Source: Bog-473 sp963824195
GTDB lineage: Bacteria; Actinomycetota; Acidimicrobiia; Acidimicrobiales; RAAP-2
Direction: 5' to 3'
Assembly: GCA_963824195.1 (NCBI GenBank)
Contig: CAWGOJ010000012.1
Coordinates: 1 to 64,000 of the forward strand
Length of the DNA stretch: 64,000 nucleotides
In this document: one piece after another, positions 50,169 to 60,130 of the stretch
Position numbering within the stretch: the first letter of the stretch is position 1
Layout: each line of letters starts with the position of its first letter
Position numbers and translations under genes: made by a program
Notes under the pieces: model-generated
Database searches by the model: none
Seen by the model: only the letters and a program-made list of their open reading frames with translations
What the model was told of the DNA's origin: nothing

Positions 50169-53100
50169 GTGCCCGACGCCTCACCCGAGACGCTGTTCCA
50201 CCCGGCCGTGGCGAGCTGGTTCGCCCGACGGTTCCCGGCTGGGCCGACGCCGCCGCAGTCGGCAGCGTGGCCGCACATCGCCGAAGGCCGCGACGTGCTG
50301 GTCGCCTCGCCGACCGGTTCGGGCAAGACGCTGACGGGGTTCCTCGTGGCCATCGACGCCGCCTACCGGGCGGCCGAGGCCGGCGCGCGGGCGGGTGGCA
50401 CGCCGGAGGTCCTCTACATCTCGCCGCTGCGGGCGCTGGCAGTCGATGTGCACGAGAACCTTCACGTCCCGCTGTCGGAGATCCGGGAGGAGGCCGCCCG
50501 TCTCGGCTGTCCTGACCCCGGGCTCCGAATCGCGGTGCGTACCGGCGACACCCCACCGGCTGAGAGGGCCGCCATGAAGAAGCAGTCGCCCGACCTGCTC
50601 GTCACTACACCGGAGTCCCTCTACCTCCTCCTGACCGCGCCATCATCACGGGCCCTGCTGCGCGGCGTGCGCACCGTGATCGTCGACGAAGTGCACACGC
50701 TCGCCCGCGACAAGCGGGGCAGCCATCTGTCGCTGAGTCTCGAACGCCTCGATGCACTCGTGACCGAGAGCGGCGGCCGGCTCCAGCGGATCGGGCTCTC
50801 CGCGACACAGCGACCGCTCGATCTCGTGGCCAGGCTGCTCTCGGGAGTCCACGAGGGCCGTCCGCCGACGGTGATCGTGGACTGCGGTCACGCCCGCGAC
50901 ATCGAAGTCGCGATCGAGCTTCCCTCCACCGAGCTCGAGGCCGTGATGAGCGGTGGCCAGATGTCCGACATCCTCGACCGCATCGCGGAGCACACGCGGC
51001 ATCATCGCACCACCCTCGTGTTCGTCAACACCCGCAAGATGGCGGAGCGGGTGGCGCACCAGCTGGCTGAGCGGCTGGCCGACGACGAGCCGGGACGCGA
51101 AGGCGACGTGGACGCGTCGCTTCTCGTCGCCTCACATCACGGCAGCCTCTCCGCCGCCCGGCGGCGCATCGTCGAGACGCGCCTGCGGGCCGGCGACCTG
51201 CGCGCGCTCGTGGCCACGGCGTCGCTCGAACTCGGTATCGACGTTGGCCCTGTCGAGCTCGTCTGCCAGATCGGGTCGCCCCGCGCCATCGGTACCTTCC
51301 TCCAGCGCGTCGGCCGAGCCAACCACCACCGGGACGGGACGCCGGCGGGCCGCCTCTACCCGACGACGCGCGACGAGTTGGTCGAGTGCACCGCCCTGCT
51401 CGCCGCAGTGCGCGAGGGCCGTCTCGACCTGCTCGAACCCCCGGTCGCCCCTCTGGACGTGCTGACCCAACAGCTCGTGGCCGAGGTGGCCTCCACCGAC
51501 GAACGCGACGTCGAGGCCATGTGGGCCATGACCAGGCGTGCCGCCCCCTACGCCGAGCTGTCCCGCAGGGACTTCGACGACGTGGTGGCGTTGGCGAGCT
51601 GGGGGATTGAGACCGGACGAGGGCGTCGGGGCGCGCACCTGCACCACGACGCGGTGAACGGGCGCCTGCGAGCGCGACGGGGCGCGCGACTGGCTGCGCT
51701 GACGGGTGGGGGCGCCATTCCCGAGACGGGCGACTACCGGGTCGTGCTCGACCCCGACGGGGTGACCGTCGGCTCCGTGCACGAGGATTTCGCAGTCGAG
51801 GCGACAGCGGGGGACATCTTCCTGCTCGGGACGCACTCGTGGCGCGTCGCCAAGGTCGAGGTCGGCACGGTGCGGGTCCACGATGCAGGAGACCTGCCTC
51901 CGACGATTCCGTTCTGGCTGGGCGAGGCCCCGGCACGCACGGCCGAGCTCTCCGAGGCGGTCAGCGACTTGCGGGCGGCGCTCGAGCCGCTCCTGCACGC
52001 CGGGGATGGTGACAGGGCCCGCGCCCTGGTGCGTCAGTGTGCCGGCGCCTCGGCCGAGGTGGCCCAGCAGGTGGTGGCCTACTGCGCCGCCGGTTTGGAC
52101 GCACTGGGGCACCTGCCCACCCGCGAGCGCATCGTGGTGGAGCGCTGCTTCGACGAGAGCGAGGGATCGCAGCTGATCGTCCACGCACCCTTTGGCGGTC
52201 GCATCAACCGTGCCCTCGGCCTGGCGCTGCGCAAGCGGTTCTGCGTGTCGTTCGACTTCGAGCTGCAGGCGGCAGCGGACGACGACACCGTCGTGCTCTC
52301 CCTCGGGCCCCAGCACAGCTTCCCGCTCAGGCGCGTGCAATCCATGCTGTCGAGTGCCCGTGTGACCGAGGTACTGACCCAGGCCGTGCTGCCCCACCCG
52401 ATGCTCGGGGCGCGCTGGCGCTGGAACCTCAGCCGTGCGCTCGTCCTGCCCCGCATGAGCGGTGGCAAGCGTCGCCCGATCCATCTGCAGCGCATGGAGG
52501 CGGACGACCTGCTGGCCGCGGTGTGGCCCGGCCTGGCGGCCTGCCAGGAGAACGCGCCGCCCGGGCCGGTGGCGGTGCCCGATCACGTGCTGGCGCGCCA
52601 GACGGTCGACGATTGCCTGCACGAGGGGCTCTCGGTGGAGGGCCTGGTCGAGTTGTGGTCGAAGGTCGAGTCGGGCGCGATCGCAGTGCACACGGTCGAG
52701 TCGTCGGAACCCTCGCCGTTCTCGCACGCCATCTTGAGTGGGCGCCCTTTCACCTACCTCGACGACGCGCCGCTCGAGGAACGGCGCACCCGGGCACTCT
52801 CGCTGCGTCGCGGCCTCGGCGAGCTCGGCCCCGACGGTCTGCCGGTGCCGGCCACGGAGCTGGCGGCTCTCGATCCCGAGGCGGTCGCGATGGTGCTCGA
52901 CCAGGTCTGCCCGCGCCCCCGCGATCCGGACGAGCTGCACGACCTGCTGCTCTCCCTCGTGGTGGCCCGTCCCTGTCGGGACTGGGCGGGCTGGTACGAC
53001 GCGTTGACCGCCGCGGGCAGGGCGAGCCTGCTCGACGGCTGCTGGGTGGCCACGGAGCGCCGTGACGCCGCCTCCTTGCTCGGCTCTGACGACGATGCCG

Positions 53101-54440
53101 CGGCCGCCTGCGTGGCCGGTCACCTCCAGCTGGCCGGGCCGGTCTCGGTCGAGCGGCTGATCGCCGACGCGCCGCTGCCATCCGGGGCGCCGATGGGCGC
53201 GCCGCTGTCGTCAGCCCGGGCGCGGACCGCGTTGGCCCGGCTCGAGGCCAGGGGCTCGGCCATCGAGCTGCCCGACGGCCGCTGGTGCGCGCGCAATCTC
53301 CTAGTCCGACTGCACGGGGCCAGTCGCAGCCGGCGCCGTCGCATGGTCGAGGCGGTACCGATCGCGGACTACGTGCGCTTCCTGACGCACTGGCAGCATG
53401 CGACGCCGGACAGCCGGGTCGAGGGACGGGCGGGTTTGCTCCAGGTGCTCGAGCAACTGGCGGGTATCGAGGCGCCAGCGGCGGAGTGGGAGGCCCAGAT
53501 CCTCCCGGCCCGGGTCACCGACTACGACCCCCGCTGGCTCGACGAGCTGTGCCTTTCCGGCGAGGTGGTGTGGGGACGCCTCACCCCCCGGGCCGAGCGG
53601 ACCGGTCGCAGCGGCACGCCGTCGCCGGCCACCCCGCTCGCCTTTGTCGTGCGCGACGACCTCGAGACGATCCTGCGTGCTGTGCGGGCCGGAGCGGTCG
53701 CGTCCGAGCCGGAGGTCGGCGCAGCGGCTGACGTGCTGGCGGCCCTGCGGACGCGGGGCGCTTGTTTCCGTCCCGAGCTCTCTCCGCTCACCGGCCGTCT
53801 CCCAGCCGAGGTGGACGAGGGGCTGTGGGACCTGGTCGCCCGCGGCCTCGTCACGGCCGACGCCTTCTCGGCCGTGCGTTCGCTGCTCTCTGCCCGCGAC
53901 CGCTGGCGGACCCGGACTGTGCGGCGCCCGTCGGGGCGTCTCGCCCGCCGTCGCGCGCCCGTGGGAACCGGCATCGGGGAGGGTCGCTGGTCGCTCCTGC
54001 CGGGAGCGGAGATGCTCGGGACGCCGGCGGCCGGCGACGGGGTGCTCTCGCCGGGCAACGAGGAGCTGGCCGAGTCGGTGGCGCACCAGATGCTGGCGCG
54101 CTGGGGCGTGGTCGCCTGGGAGGTCTGGAGTCGCGAGTCGTTCAAGGTGCCCTGGCGCGAGGTGGTGTGGGCGTTGCGCCGCCTGGAGGCGCGGGGTGTG
54201 GCACTCGGAGGGCGGTTCATCGCCGGGCTCTCGGGGGAGCAGTACGCACTGCCCGAAGCCTTCGAGGAGCTGCAGGTCGCGCACCGCCGCGCCGCCGACG
54301 GAGAGCAGGTGGTCGTCGCCGGTGCCGATCCGCTCAACATGACCGGCTCCATCATCGCCGGCGCCCGCGTGCCGACGCGGCGCAACCAGCACGTGGTCTA
54401 CCGCGATGGCATCGTGGTGGAACGACTCGAGGCGGGGTGA
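50169..54440 (+). CDS. lhr: Lhr-type ATP-dependent helicase
   Basis: A 1423-residue superfamily 2 helicase of the Lhr (large helicase-related) family. Motif I is SPTGSGKT (47-54), motif II DEVH (173-176), and motif III SATQ, with motif V-VI as ATASLELGIDVG and QRVGRANH. After the two RecA domains come the winged-helix and the long Lhr C-terminal region typical of the bacterial full-length enzyme (about 1500 residues in mycobacteria). Lhr unwinds 3'-tailed DNA and RNA:DNA hybrids and is induced by DNA damage in actinobacteria. GTG start, preceded by TAGGGGGC. Confidence 0.95.
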   Translation: MPDASPETLFHPAVASWFARRFPAGPTPPQSAAWPHIAEGRDVLVASPTGSGKTLTGFLVAIDAAYRAAEAGARAGGTPEVLYISPLRALAVDVHENLHVPLSEIREEAARLGCPDPGLRIAVRTGDTPPAERAAMKKQSPDLLVTTPESLYLLLTAPSSRALLRGVRTVIVDEVHTLARDKRGSHLSLSLERLDALVTESGGRLQRIGLSATQRPLDLVARLLSGVHEGRPPTVIVDCGHARDIEVAIELPSTELEAVMSGGQMSDILDRIAEHTRHHRTTLVFVNTRKMAERVAHQLAERLADDEPGREGDVDASLLVASHHGSLSAARRRIVETRLRAGDLRALVATASLELGIDVGPVELVCQIGSPRAIGTFLQRVGRANHHRDGTPAGRLYPTTRDELVECTALLAAVREGRLDLLEPPVAPLDVLTQQLVAEVASTDERDVEAMWAMTRRAAPYAELSRRDFDDVVALASWGIETGRGRRGAHLHHDAVNGRLRARRGARLAALTGGGAIPETGDYRVVLDPDGVTVGSVHEDFAVEATAGDIFLLGTHSWRVAKVEVGTVRVHDAGDLPPTIPFWLGEAPARTAELSEAVSDLRAALEPLLHAGDGDRARALVRQCAGASAEVAQQVVAYCAAGLDALGHLPTRERIVVERCFDESEGSQLIVHAPFGGRINRALGLALRKRFCVSFDFELQAAADDDTVVLSLGPQHSFPLRRVQSMLSSARVTEVLTQAVLPHPMLGARWRWNLSRALVLPRMSGGKRRPIHLQRMEADDLLAAVWPGLAACQENAPPGPVAVPDHVLARQTVDDCLHEGLSVEGLVELWSKVESGAIAVHTVESSEPSPFSHAILSGRPFTYLDDAPLEERRTRALSLRRGLGELGPDGLPVPATELAALDPEAVAMVLDQVCPRPRDPDELHDLLLSLVVARPCRDWAGWYDALTAAGRASLLDGCWVATERRDAASLLGSDDDAAAACVAGHLQLAGPVSVERLIADAPLPSGAPMGAPLSSARARTALARLEARGSAIELPDGRWCARNLLVRLHGASRSRRRRMVEAVPIADYVRFLTHWQHATPDSRVEGRAGLLQVLEQLAGIEAPAAEWEAQILPARVTDYDPRWLDELCLSGEVVWGRLTPRAERTGRSGTPSPATPLAFVVRDDLETILRAVRAGAVASEPEVGAAADVLAALRTRGACFRPELSPLTGRLPAEVDEGLWDLVARGLVTADAFSAVRSLLSARDRWRTRTVRRPSGRLARRRAPVGTGIGEGRWSLLPGAEMLGTPAAGDGVLSPGNEELAESVAHQMLARWGVVAWEVWSRESFKVPWREVVWALRRLEARGVALGGRFIAGLSGEQYALPEAFEELQVAHRRAADGEQVVVAGADPLNMTGSIIAGARVPTRRNQHVVYRDGIVVERLEAG

Positions 54441-54444
54441 GCAC

Positions 54445-55218
54445 GTGTTCCACAAGCGGACCATTGATCTGAACGCCGACGTGGGCGAGGCCGGCGACGC
54501 CGCTGGTGTCACGGTCGAGCGAGAGCTGCTCGGTCTGGTCACCACGGCGCACATCGCCTGTGGCGGCCATACCGGCGACGAGGCGTCCATGGCCGCCACC
54601 GTGGCTGCCGCACTGGAGCACTCCGTGCGGGTGGGGGCACACCCCTCCTATCCCGACGGCGAGGCGTTCGGCCGGCGCCCGATGGAGATAGACCGGGTCG
54701 AGCTCCACTCCTCGCTGAGCGAGCAGCTGGGGGCGCTCGAGCAGATCTGCCGCGCCGCGGGCACGGCGATCGAGTCGGTGAAGGCGCATGGCGCTCTCTA
54801 CGAGGAGGTCGCCAAGGGGGGCGCGATCTACGAGACTTTGCGCGACGCGGTGAGAGACAGCTGCGGCGAGGGCGTCGCGCTCGTGCTCCCGTCGGGCTGC
54901 CGCGCCATGGCGATGACGTTGCGTGACGGGGTGCCGGGGTGTGAGGAGGGGTTCTGTGACCGCTCGTACCGGTCGGACGGGAGTTTGGTCGATCGCGGTG
55001 TCCCAGGCGCAGTGTTGAGTGACCCCAAGGAGGCAGCCGCGCAGGCACTCAGCCTGGCGCGCGGCGCCGTAGTGGCCAGCGACGGCAGTGTGCTGACACG
55101 CTGGGTGGACACGTTGTGCGTCCACGGTGACTCGCCCGGCGCGGTGTCCATCGCGACGGCGGTCCGCCAGGTAATGGCCGACTCGGGCATCGACGTGATT
55201 GCGCCGGCGCATGCATGA
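54445..55218 (+). CDS. pxpA: 5-oxoprolinase subunit A (PxpA, LamB/YcsF family)
   Basis: A 257-residue PxpA. With PxpB and PxpC it cleaves 5-oxo-L-proline to glutamate using ATP, disposing of cyclised glutamate. Family motifs are TIDLNADVGEAGD near the start, AHIACGGHTGDEASM, and VGAHPSYPDGEAFGRR. The GTG at 54445 is 4 nt after the lhr stop. Its own stop overlaps the pxpBC ATG, so the subunits are made together. Confidence 0.93.
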   Translation: MFHKRTIDLNADVGEAGDAAGVTVERELLGLVTTAHIACGGHTGDEASMAATVAAALEHSVRVGAHPSYPDGEAFGRRPMEIDRVELHSSLSEQLGALEQICRAAGTAIESVKAHGALYEEVAKGGAIYETLRDAVRDSCGEGVALVLPSGCRAMAMTLRDGVPGCEEGFCDRSYRSDGSLVDRGVPGAVLSDPKEAAAQALSLARGAVVASDGSVLTRWVDTLCVHGDSPGAVSIATAVRQVMADSGIDVIAPAHA

Positions 55219-56903
55219 TGCAGTCCATCCCGGCGGGGGAGCTGCGGCTTCTCGGTGATCGCGCCTTCCTGATCGGGGTCGCCGACCCGGCCGCGGGACG
55301 GGCCCTGGCGCAGGTGCTGGTGCGGGAGCTGGCCGACACGGGAGAGGTCGATGTGGTCTGCGGCTTCGCCACGGTCGCGGTCCTGTTGACCGATCGCGAC
55401 GCGGATCTCAAACCCGTGCTGGCCGCCGCGGCATGGGTGGTTGCGCGATTCGTGGGGCATGACCTTGCCGACGGCGGGAAGCCGTCGGGCGGGCTCGCGA
55501 CCGTGCCATGCGTCTTCGACGGGCCCGACCTGGCCGAGGTGGCGGCGCTCGTCGGGTGCGCCACGGATCAGGTGGTGGCGTACCTGACGGAGCGGCCGTT
55601 GACCGTCGCCGTCATGGGATTCTCCCCGGGCTTCGCGTATCTCGACGGGCTCCCCGAGCCGCTGCGCGCCGTGCCGCGCCGCGATCGCCCGCGCCCTGTG
55701 GTGCCGGCCGGCTCCGTCGCGCTCGCTAACGGCCACGCCGCCGTCTACCCGACGGCGTCGCCCGGAGGGTGGCACCTGGTCGGCCGTACCGCCGTCACGC
55801 TCTTCTCCCCCGAAACGCCCCCGTACGCACTGCTGGCGCCGGGGGACAGGGTGCGCCTCACCCTCGCTGGCGCGGGTGACCCGGTCGATCCCACACCGGT
55901 GCGGGCGCCGGCGTGGTCTCCTCCCGCGACGGCCCGGCTCGTCCTCGAGGTCGTCGCGCCGGGGCTGCGCGCCGTCGTGCAGGACGGTGGGCGGAGGGGC
56001 GTGGCAGCAGTCGGGGTACCCGGCGCCGGACCGGCCGATCCGGTCTCCTTCACCCTGGCCAACCGGCTGGTCGGCAACGCGGACGACGCCGGGACGATCG
56101 AGGTCACGGGCGGTGGGACGCTGCTGCGCGGCAGGGGGCCGTCCCATGTCGCCGTCGTCGGCGCCGACCCCGGGGTGCGCGTCGACGGTGTGGAGGTCCC
56201 CGCAGGTCAGGTGCTGCCGCTCGCCGAGCGCCACGTGCTCGAGGTGGGCCCCCTTCGGGGTGGATGCCGCACCTACGTGTCGGTCGCGGGTGGGCTCCTC
56301 GGACCTGGAGCCTTCGGGAGCAGCGCCAGCGACGAGCTGTGCCGTCTCGGTGCGGGGCCGCTCGCTGCGGGGCAGCCGCTCTACGCGGGCCCGTGGGCGC
56401 CGCCGCTGGGAGACCATGTCGCCTCGGGCGCGGCCAGCGACGTGGCGGCTGGCGGTGCTCCGCTCGAGCTTCGCGTCGTGCCGGGCCCGCACCCCGAGCG
56501 GTTCGAGCCCACCGCCCTGGAGCGGCTGGCCGCAGTGGTGTTCGGCGTCGCAGGGGACAGCAACCGGGTCGGCATCAGGCTGCGGGAGGAGAGCGGCGCG
56601 ACGACACTGCGACGGCCCGAGGAGGGAAGTGAGCTCGACTCACAGGGCGTCGTCACCGGCGCGGTGCAGGTGCCGCCCGGGGGTGACCCGGTCATCCTCA
56701 TGCCCGACCACGCCACGCTCGGGGGTTACCCCGTGGTGGCCGTGGTGGTCTCCGCCGACCACGGCTTGCTCGGCCAGTGCGCGCCGGGCACCCGTGTCCG
56801 CCTCGTCCCGATTGGCCATGACGAGGCGCGTGCGGCGCGGCAGGCCCGGTGGCGCGCCGTCGATGGCGCGATCATCGGCCATTACCCCCTGTCGGCCGGG
56901 TGA
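55215..56903 (+). CDS. Fused 5-oxoprolinase subunits B and C (PxpBC)
   Basis: A 562-residue fusion. Residues about 6-215 are PxpB (GDRAFLIGVADP, then GFSPGFAYLDGLPEPLR). Residues about 240-555 are PxpC (LEVVAPGLRAVVQDGGRRGVAAVGVPGAGPADP, and YPVVAVVVSADHGLLGQCAPG). These halves are separate genes in most bacteria, and the in-frame fusion keeps both complete. Together with PxpA they form the ATP-dependent 5-oxoprolinase. The ATG overlaps the pxpA stop; a second ATG follows directly. Confidence 0.92.
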   Translation: MMQSIPAGELRLLGDRAFLIGVADPAAGRALAQVLVRELADTGEVDVVCGFATVAVLLTDRDADLKPVLAAAAWVVARFVGHDLADGGKPSGGLATVPCVFDGPDLAEVAALVGCATDQVVAYLTERPLTVAVMGFSPGFAYLDGLPEPLRAVPRRDRPRPVVPAGSVALANGHAAVYPTASPGGWHLVGRTAVTLFSPETPPYALLAPGDRVRLTLAGAGDPVDPTPVRAPAWSPPATARLVLEVVAPGLRAVVQDGGRRGVAAVGVPGAGPADPVSFTLANRLVGNADDAGTIEVTGGGTLLRGRGPSHVAVVGADPGVRVDGVEVPAGQVLPLAERHVLEVGPLRGGCRTYVSVAGGLLGPGAFGSSASDELCRLGAGPLAAGQPLYAGPWAPPLGDHVASGAASDVAAGGAPLELRVVPGPHPERFEPTALERLAAVVFGVAGDSNRVGIRLREESGATTLRRPEEGSELDSQGVVTGAVQVPPGGDPVILMPDHATLGGYPVVAVVVSADHGLLGQCAPGTRVRLVPIGHDEARAARQARWRAVDGAIIGHYPLSAG

Positions 56904-56909
56904 ACGGGA

Positions 56910-57659
56910 TCAGACCAGCAGCTTCACGGCCGTGCCGACGCCGATCACCACCACGACGACGCGGAGTGCCGGCGCGGGAAGGGCCAGGGCGACGCGGGCC
57001 CCGATGTAGCCCCCGACGAGGCTGCCCACGGCGAGAAGCCCGACCGCCTCCCACGCCAGGCCCCCGTGGATGATGAAGACCACGGCGGCGATGCCGTTGA
57101 CGATCATGGAGAGCACCGAGCGGAGACCGCTCGTGTGGGCGAGGGAGACGGGTAGTGCGAGGCCCAGCACCGCCAGGAACATGACGCCCATGGCGGCGCC
57201 GAAGTAGCCGCCGTAGACGGAGGCGGCGAACACCCCCACCACCAGGAGCGCCGGCCGGGTACGGGGGTGGGTCGAGCCACGGTCGAGGGCTCGCCGCAGC
57301 GCGGGCTGGACGGCGAACAGCGCGGCGGCCCCCAAGACGAGCCAGGGGACCACGTCGTCGAAGGTCGCCGGGGACGTCGTGAGCAGCAGCAGCGCGCCGG
57401 CGACCCCGCCAGCGAGGGCGACGGGGGTGAGCCGGGCGAGCCGGTGCGCCTGGTCACCGATCTCGCGGCGGTATCCGGCGGCCGAGGCCAGATAGCCGGG
57501 CCAGATCCCGACCGTGTTGGTGATGTTCGCCGTGAGGGCCGGGTACCCGAGCGCGAGCAGGATCGGGAACGAGATCAGGCTGCCGCCGCCGGCCACGCCA
57601 TTGAAGATGCCGGCGCCCACCCCAGCCAGGACGATCAGCACGACGTGGGACGCGGGCAT
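56910..57659 (-). CDS. TSUP (TauE/SafE) family membrane transporter
   Basis: A 249-residue protein with about eight membrane segments. It has the TSUP hallmarks AGVGAGIFNGVAGGGSLISFPILLALGYPALTANITNTVG in the first repeat and SLVGGYIGARVALALPAPALR in the second. Family members export sulfite or sulfoacetate or carry small organic anions; the substrate here is unknown. The ATG at 57659 was chosen because the frame upstream lacks homology. It is convergent with pxpBC, 6 nt from its stop. Confidence 0.88.
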   Translation of the reverse strand: MPASHVVLIVLAGVGAGIFNGVAGGGSLISFPILLALGYPALTANITNTVGIWPGYLASAAGYRREIGDQAHRLARLTPVALAGGVAGALLLLTTSPATFDDVVPWLVLGAAALFAVQPALRRALDRGSTHPRTRPALLVVGVFAASVYGGYFGAAMGVMFLAVLGLALPVSLAHTSGLRSVLSMIVNGIAAVVFIIHGGLAWEAVGLLAVGSLVGGYIGARVALALPAPALRVVVVVIGVGTAVKLLV

Positions 57660-57872
57660 GGAGGGCAACAGTACGGGACGGGCGGAGTTTCCCTCCCGTA
57701 CGGGGACTGGAGCCGTGCACGGCATGGGCCCCTGCACGGGTGTCGACGTGCGACTTATTTCCCAGCCGGGCGCAAGATTCGCTGAACTCCCCCGTCTCTA
57801 GGCGCGCCAAGCGCGTAGCGTGCGGGGGCGCCGACCGCTGGCGTCGGCTCCCGACACACCAGAGGAGGTCCC

Positions 57873-58241
57873 ATGGTCAGGCTGACGTGCCTGCTGCGCC
57901 GCAAGGAGGGTCTCACCCCAGCAGAGTTCCACGCCCACTGGTGCGACGTCCACGGCCCACTGATCGCCGCCAGCCTCAGCGGGCGGCATGTCGTGCGCTA
58001 CGAGCAGCACCCGCGTCCACTCGACGACTACGAGGGCGACGGCGACGGGGGGTTCGACGGGGTGACGGTGCAGTGGTTCGAGAGCATGGACACGTACCGG
58101 GCCCACATGGGAGAGCCGGACTTCCCCGACATCTGGGCCGACATCGAGCGCTTCCTCGACACCGATCGCCTGCATTTCATCGTCACCGAGCACCCTCGCG
58201 TGGTCATGGGTGACGACGCGGCCTCATTCCCCCTGGCCTGA
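57873..58241 (+). CDS. EthD-domain protein
   Basis: A 122-residue dimeric alpha-beta barrel protein of the EthD family (VRLTCLLRRKEGLTPAEFHAHWCDVHGPLI). Members accompany ether- or ring-degrading enzymes or act as small isomerases. The conserved H21 and W23 and the CDVHGPL segment are kept. The ATG follows AGAGGAGG. It stands alone and its 3' end overlaps the convergent CYTH-CHAD gene by 18 bp. The 213 nt upstream, divergent from the TSUP gene, show no clear promoter. Confidence 0.82.
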   Translation: MVRLTCLLRRKEGLTPAEFHAHWCDVHGPLIAASLSGRHVVRYEQHPRPLDDYEGDGDGGFDGVTVQWFESMDTYRAHMGEPDFPDIWADIERFLDTDRLHFIVTEHPRVVMGDDAASFPLA

Positions 58242-60038
58242 TCGGGGCGGGGGCGCCAGGGCCGTGAGCCCCGGGCCCATGGCCGGATGCATCCGCGTCT
58301 GCCCGGTCGTGGTGTCGGTCGGTGCCCCTTCGGCGACGGGTCCGGGTACGGCGCGCAATGTGTGGCGGACGGGAGGTCGGGCCGCCTCCGCCTCGGCACG
58401 GCGCTGTTCCATGAGGTCGAGGAGGTCCCGCCACTCGCGCCCACCGATCCGGGACACCTCCTTGGGCAGGCGCCGGCGCAGCCGGTCCACTTCTCTCCGG
58501 TGCAGCTCCGCGATGCCCCCCATCACGAAGACCGTGGCGGCGGGGAGGTGGGCCCCGCCGGTGGCCAGGTCGGCCAGCCGGATGGAGGCGACCTCGGCGT
58601 CCTGCATGAGCCCGAGTTGGTCCTGCAGCCCGGTCAGCTGGCGGACGAAACGTGAGGTGCGGCCCCCGTACACCTCGGAGCTGAACTCGAGCGCGTAGCG
58701 CAGCCGCTTGCAGCCGATGCGGAGGCGGTGAAAGTCCGAGACGACGCCTGATCTCTTGGCCCGCTTGGCGGCCTTGGCCACCTTGTCGTGGCGCGCCACG
58801 ACAAGGTCGGGCATGCCGATCACGGCGGGAACCCTGGTCGCCAGCGAGCGGCGCGCCGGCCCTTGTTGCACCATGGCGGCCAATCCCTTGGCCAAGCGCT
58901 CCCAGCGGACCGAGTCGAGGGCTCCCAGCATTTCAGCCCGCGCCGTGTCGCGTTCACGCTCGAGCAGCGCGGACAGCTCGGCCAGGGGGTCGTGGTCGTC
59001 CGGGCGCGCACCGGCGCTCCAGCCGGCCGTTGCGGCGGCCATTTCCGCCAAGCCCTCCTGCTGCACGTCGAGGTCGCGGACGGCGCCGAGCACGCGGCCC
59101 AGCCAACCGAGCTCCTCGCGGAACACCTGGGCCCGGACGGGAAGAACGTCGGAGAACAGTGCCAGCGCGGCCCGCAGGCGACGGGTGGCGACCCGCATGT
59201 CGTGGAGCTCCTCGGCATCCTCACCGAGCCGCGTCCCCGGCTCCTTGTCGCGCAGCACGCCCAGCTGGCGGCGCAGGACCGCGTAGGCGAGCTCGCCCAT
59301 GGTCGAGGACTCCGAGATGCCGGTGGGCCCGAGGTCGGGCCAGCCGGGGACCTCTTGACCCACGGCGAGAAGGCCGGCCTCGAACTTCGACAGGCGCGCC
59401 GGTTGGAGCCCGCACGACGCCCGCAGCTGGTCCACGATCGGCTCCAGGGCCTCGAGCCACTCGGGCCGCACCTCGACCTCCACCCGCCGTAGCTGCATCG
59501 GTCGCTGGCCGCCACCGACGACGATCATGGTGTCGTCGAGCGCGACCTCAGCGGCGTCGACGCCACCGACGCGCAGCGCGAAGGGCCGGCGCCGTGTGCG
59601 GACCTGGAGCACTTCGCGCAGCCGACGTGAGCCGACGATGGCGCGCAGCCGGCGGCCGACCGCGCCCTCGGGGCCGAGCGCGGCGACGCCGGACGCAGGC
59701 AGGACCTCGGTCACCTCGAGACGCTGGCGCAGGCCGCTTCCCTCGGCGGGGTGACTGTCCTTGAGGGTGATCTCGTCGTGTCGGCCGCGGCGCCGGGTCC
59801 GGACGACGAAGCCGGCGCGGGCGATGCGCCAGTCGTCCGTGTCGATGTAGGAGTCGACCAGCCGGCGCGGGGTCCGCGCGAGCGCGGTGACGGTCCCGCC
59901 GTCACCCGTCTCGACCGCGATGGTGGGCAGTGCGGCGAGCCAACGCTCGACGGGCCGTAGGTCGAGGGCGTCGAACTGCCACTCGATCTCGACGGGGTCC
60001 TGCTCGTCCCCCGGAGGTTCACCCCTGGAATCGGACAC
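58224..60038 (-). CDS. CYTH-CHAD domain protein (inorganic polyphosphate-related)
   Basis: A 604-residue protein. Residues about 14-215 are a CYTH (triphosphate tunnel) domain with EIEWQFDA in place of the usual ExExK, so catalysis may be altered. Residues about 245-555 are a CHAD domain (HDMRVATRRLRAALALFSDVLP and FHRLRIGCKRLRYALEFSSEVYG), whose paired basic helices bind polyphosphate. The C-terminal tail is Pro/Thr-rich. A TAGCCT box lies 6 nt before the GTG, so the message looks leaderless. It is divergent from a MutT-like gene. Confidence 0.9.
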   Translation of the reverse strand: MSDSRGEPPGDEQDPVEIEWQFDALDLRPVERWLAALPTIAVETGDGGTVTALARTPRRLVDSYIDTDDWRIARAGFVVRTRRRGRHDEITLKDSHPAEGSGLRQRLEVTEVLPASGVAALGPEGAVGRRLRAIVGSRRLREVLQVRTRRRPFALRVGGVDAAEVALDDTMIVVGGGQRPMQLRRVEVEVRPEWLEALEPIVDQLRASCGLQPARLSKFEAGLLAVGQEVPGWPDLGPTGISESSTMGELAYAVLRRQLGVLRDKEPGTRLGEDAEELHDMRVATRRLRAALALFSDVLPVRAQVFREELGWLGRVLGAVRDLDVQQEGLAEMAAATAGWSAGARPDDHDPLAELSALLERERDTARAEMLGALDSVRWERLAKGLAAMVQQGPARRSLATRVPAVIGMPDLVVARHDKVAKAAKRAKRSGVVSDFHRLRIGCKRLRYALEFSSEVYGGRTSRFVRQLTGLQDQLGLMQDAEVASIRLADLATGGAHLPAATVFVMGGIAELHRREVDRLRRRLPKEVSRIGGREWRDLLDLMEQRRAEAEAARPPVRHTLRAVPGPVAEGAPTDTTTGQTRMHPAMGPGLTALAPPPRSGQGE

Positions 60039-60044
60039 AGGAGC

Positions 60045-60122
60045 AGGCTACTGCGGGCCTCCGGCGCCGACGCCAGGGGGCACCGCGATTGCCGTCATAT
60101 GGCCTCAGCGCCGCAGTAGTCT
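60045..60122. promoter_or_regulatory. Divergent leaderless promoters for the CYTH-CHAD and MutT-like genes
   Basis: TAGCCT on the minus strand (60050-60045) is 6 nt from the GTG of the CYTH-CHAD gene. TAGTCT on the plus strand (60117-60122) is 8 nt from the GTG of the MutT-like gene. Neither start has a ribosome site at a normal distance. Confidence 0.55.
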
Positions 60123-60130
60123 GCAAGGTA

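Noticed and set aside
51132..53123. 663-codon open frame antisense to lhr
   Set aside because: Its product is Arg/Gly/Pro/His-rich without domains; the sense strand encodes a complete Lhr helicase.
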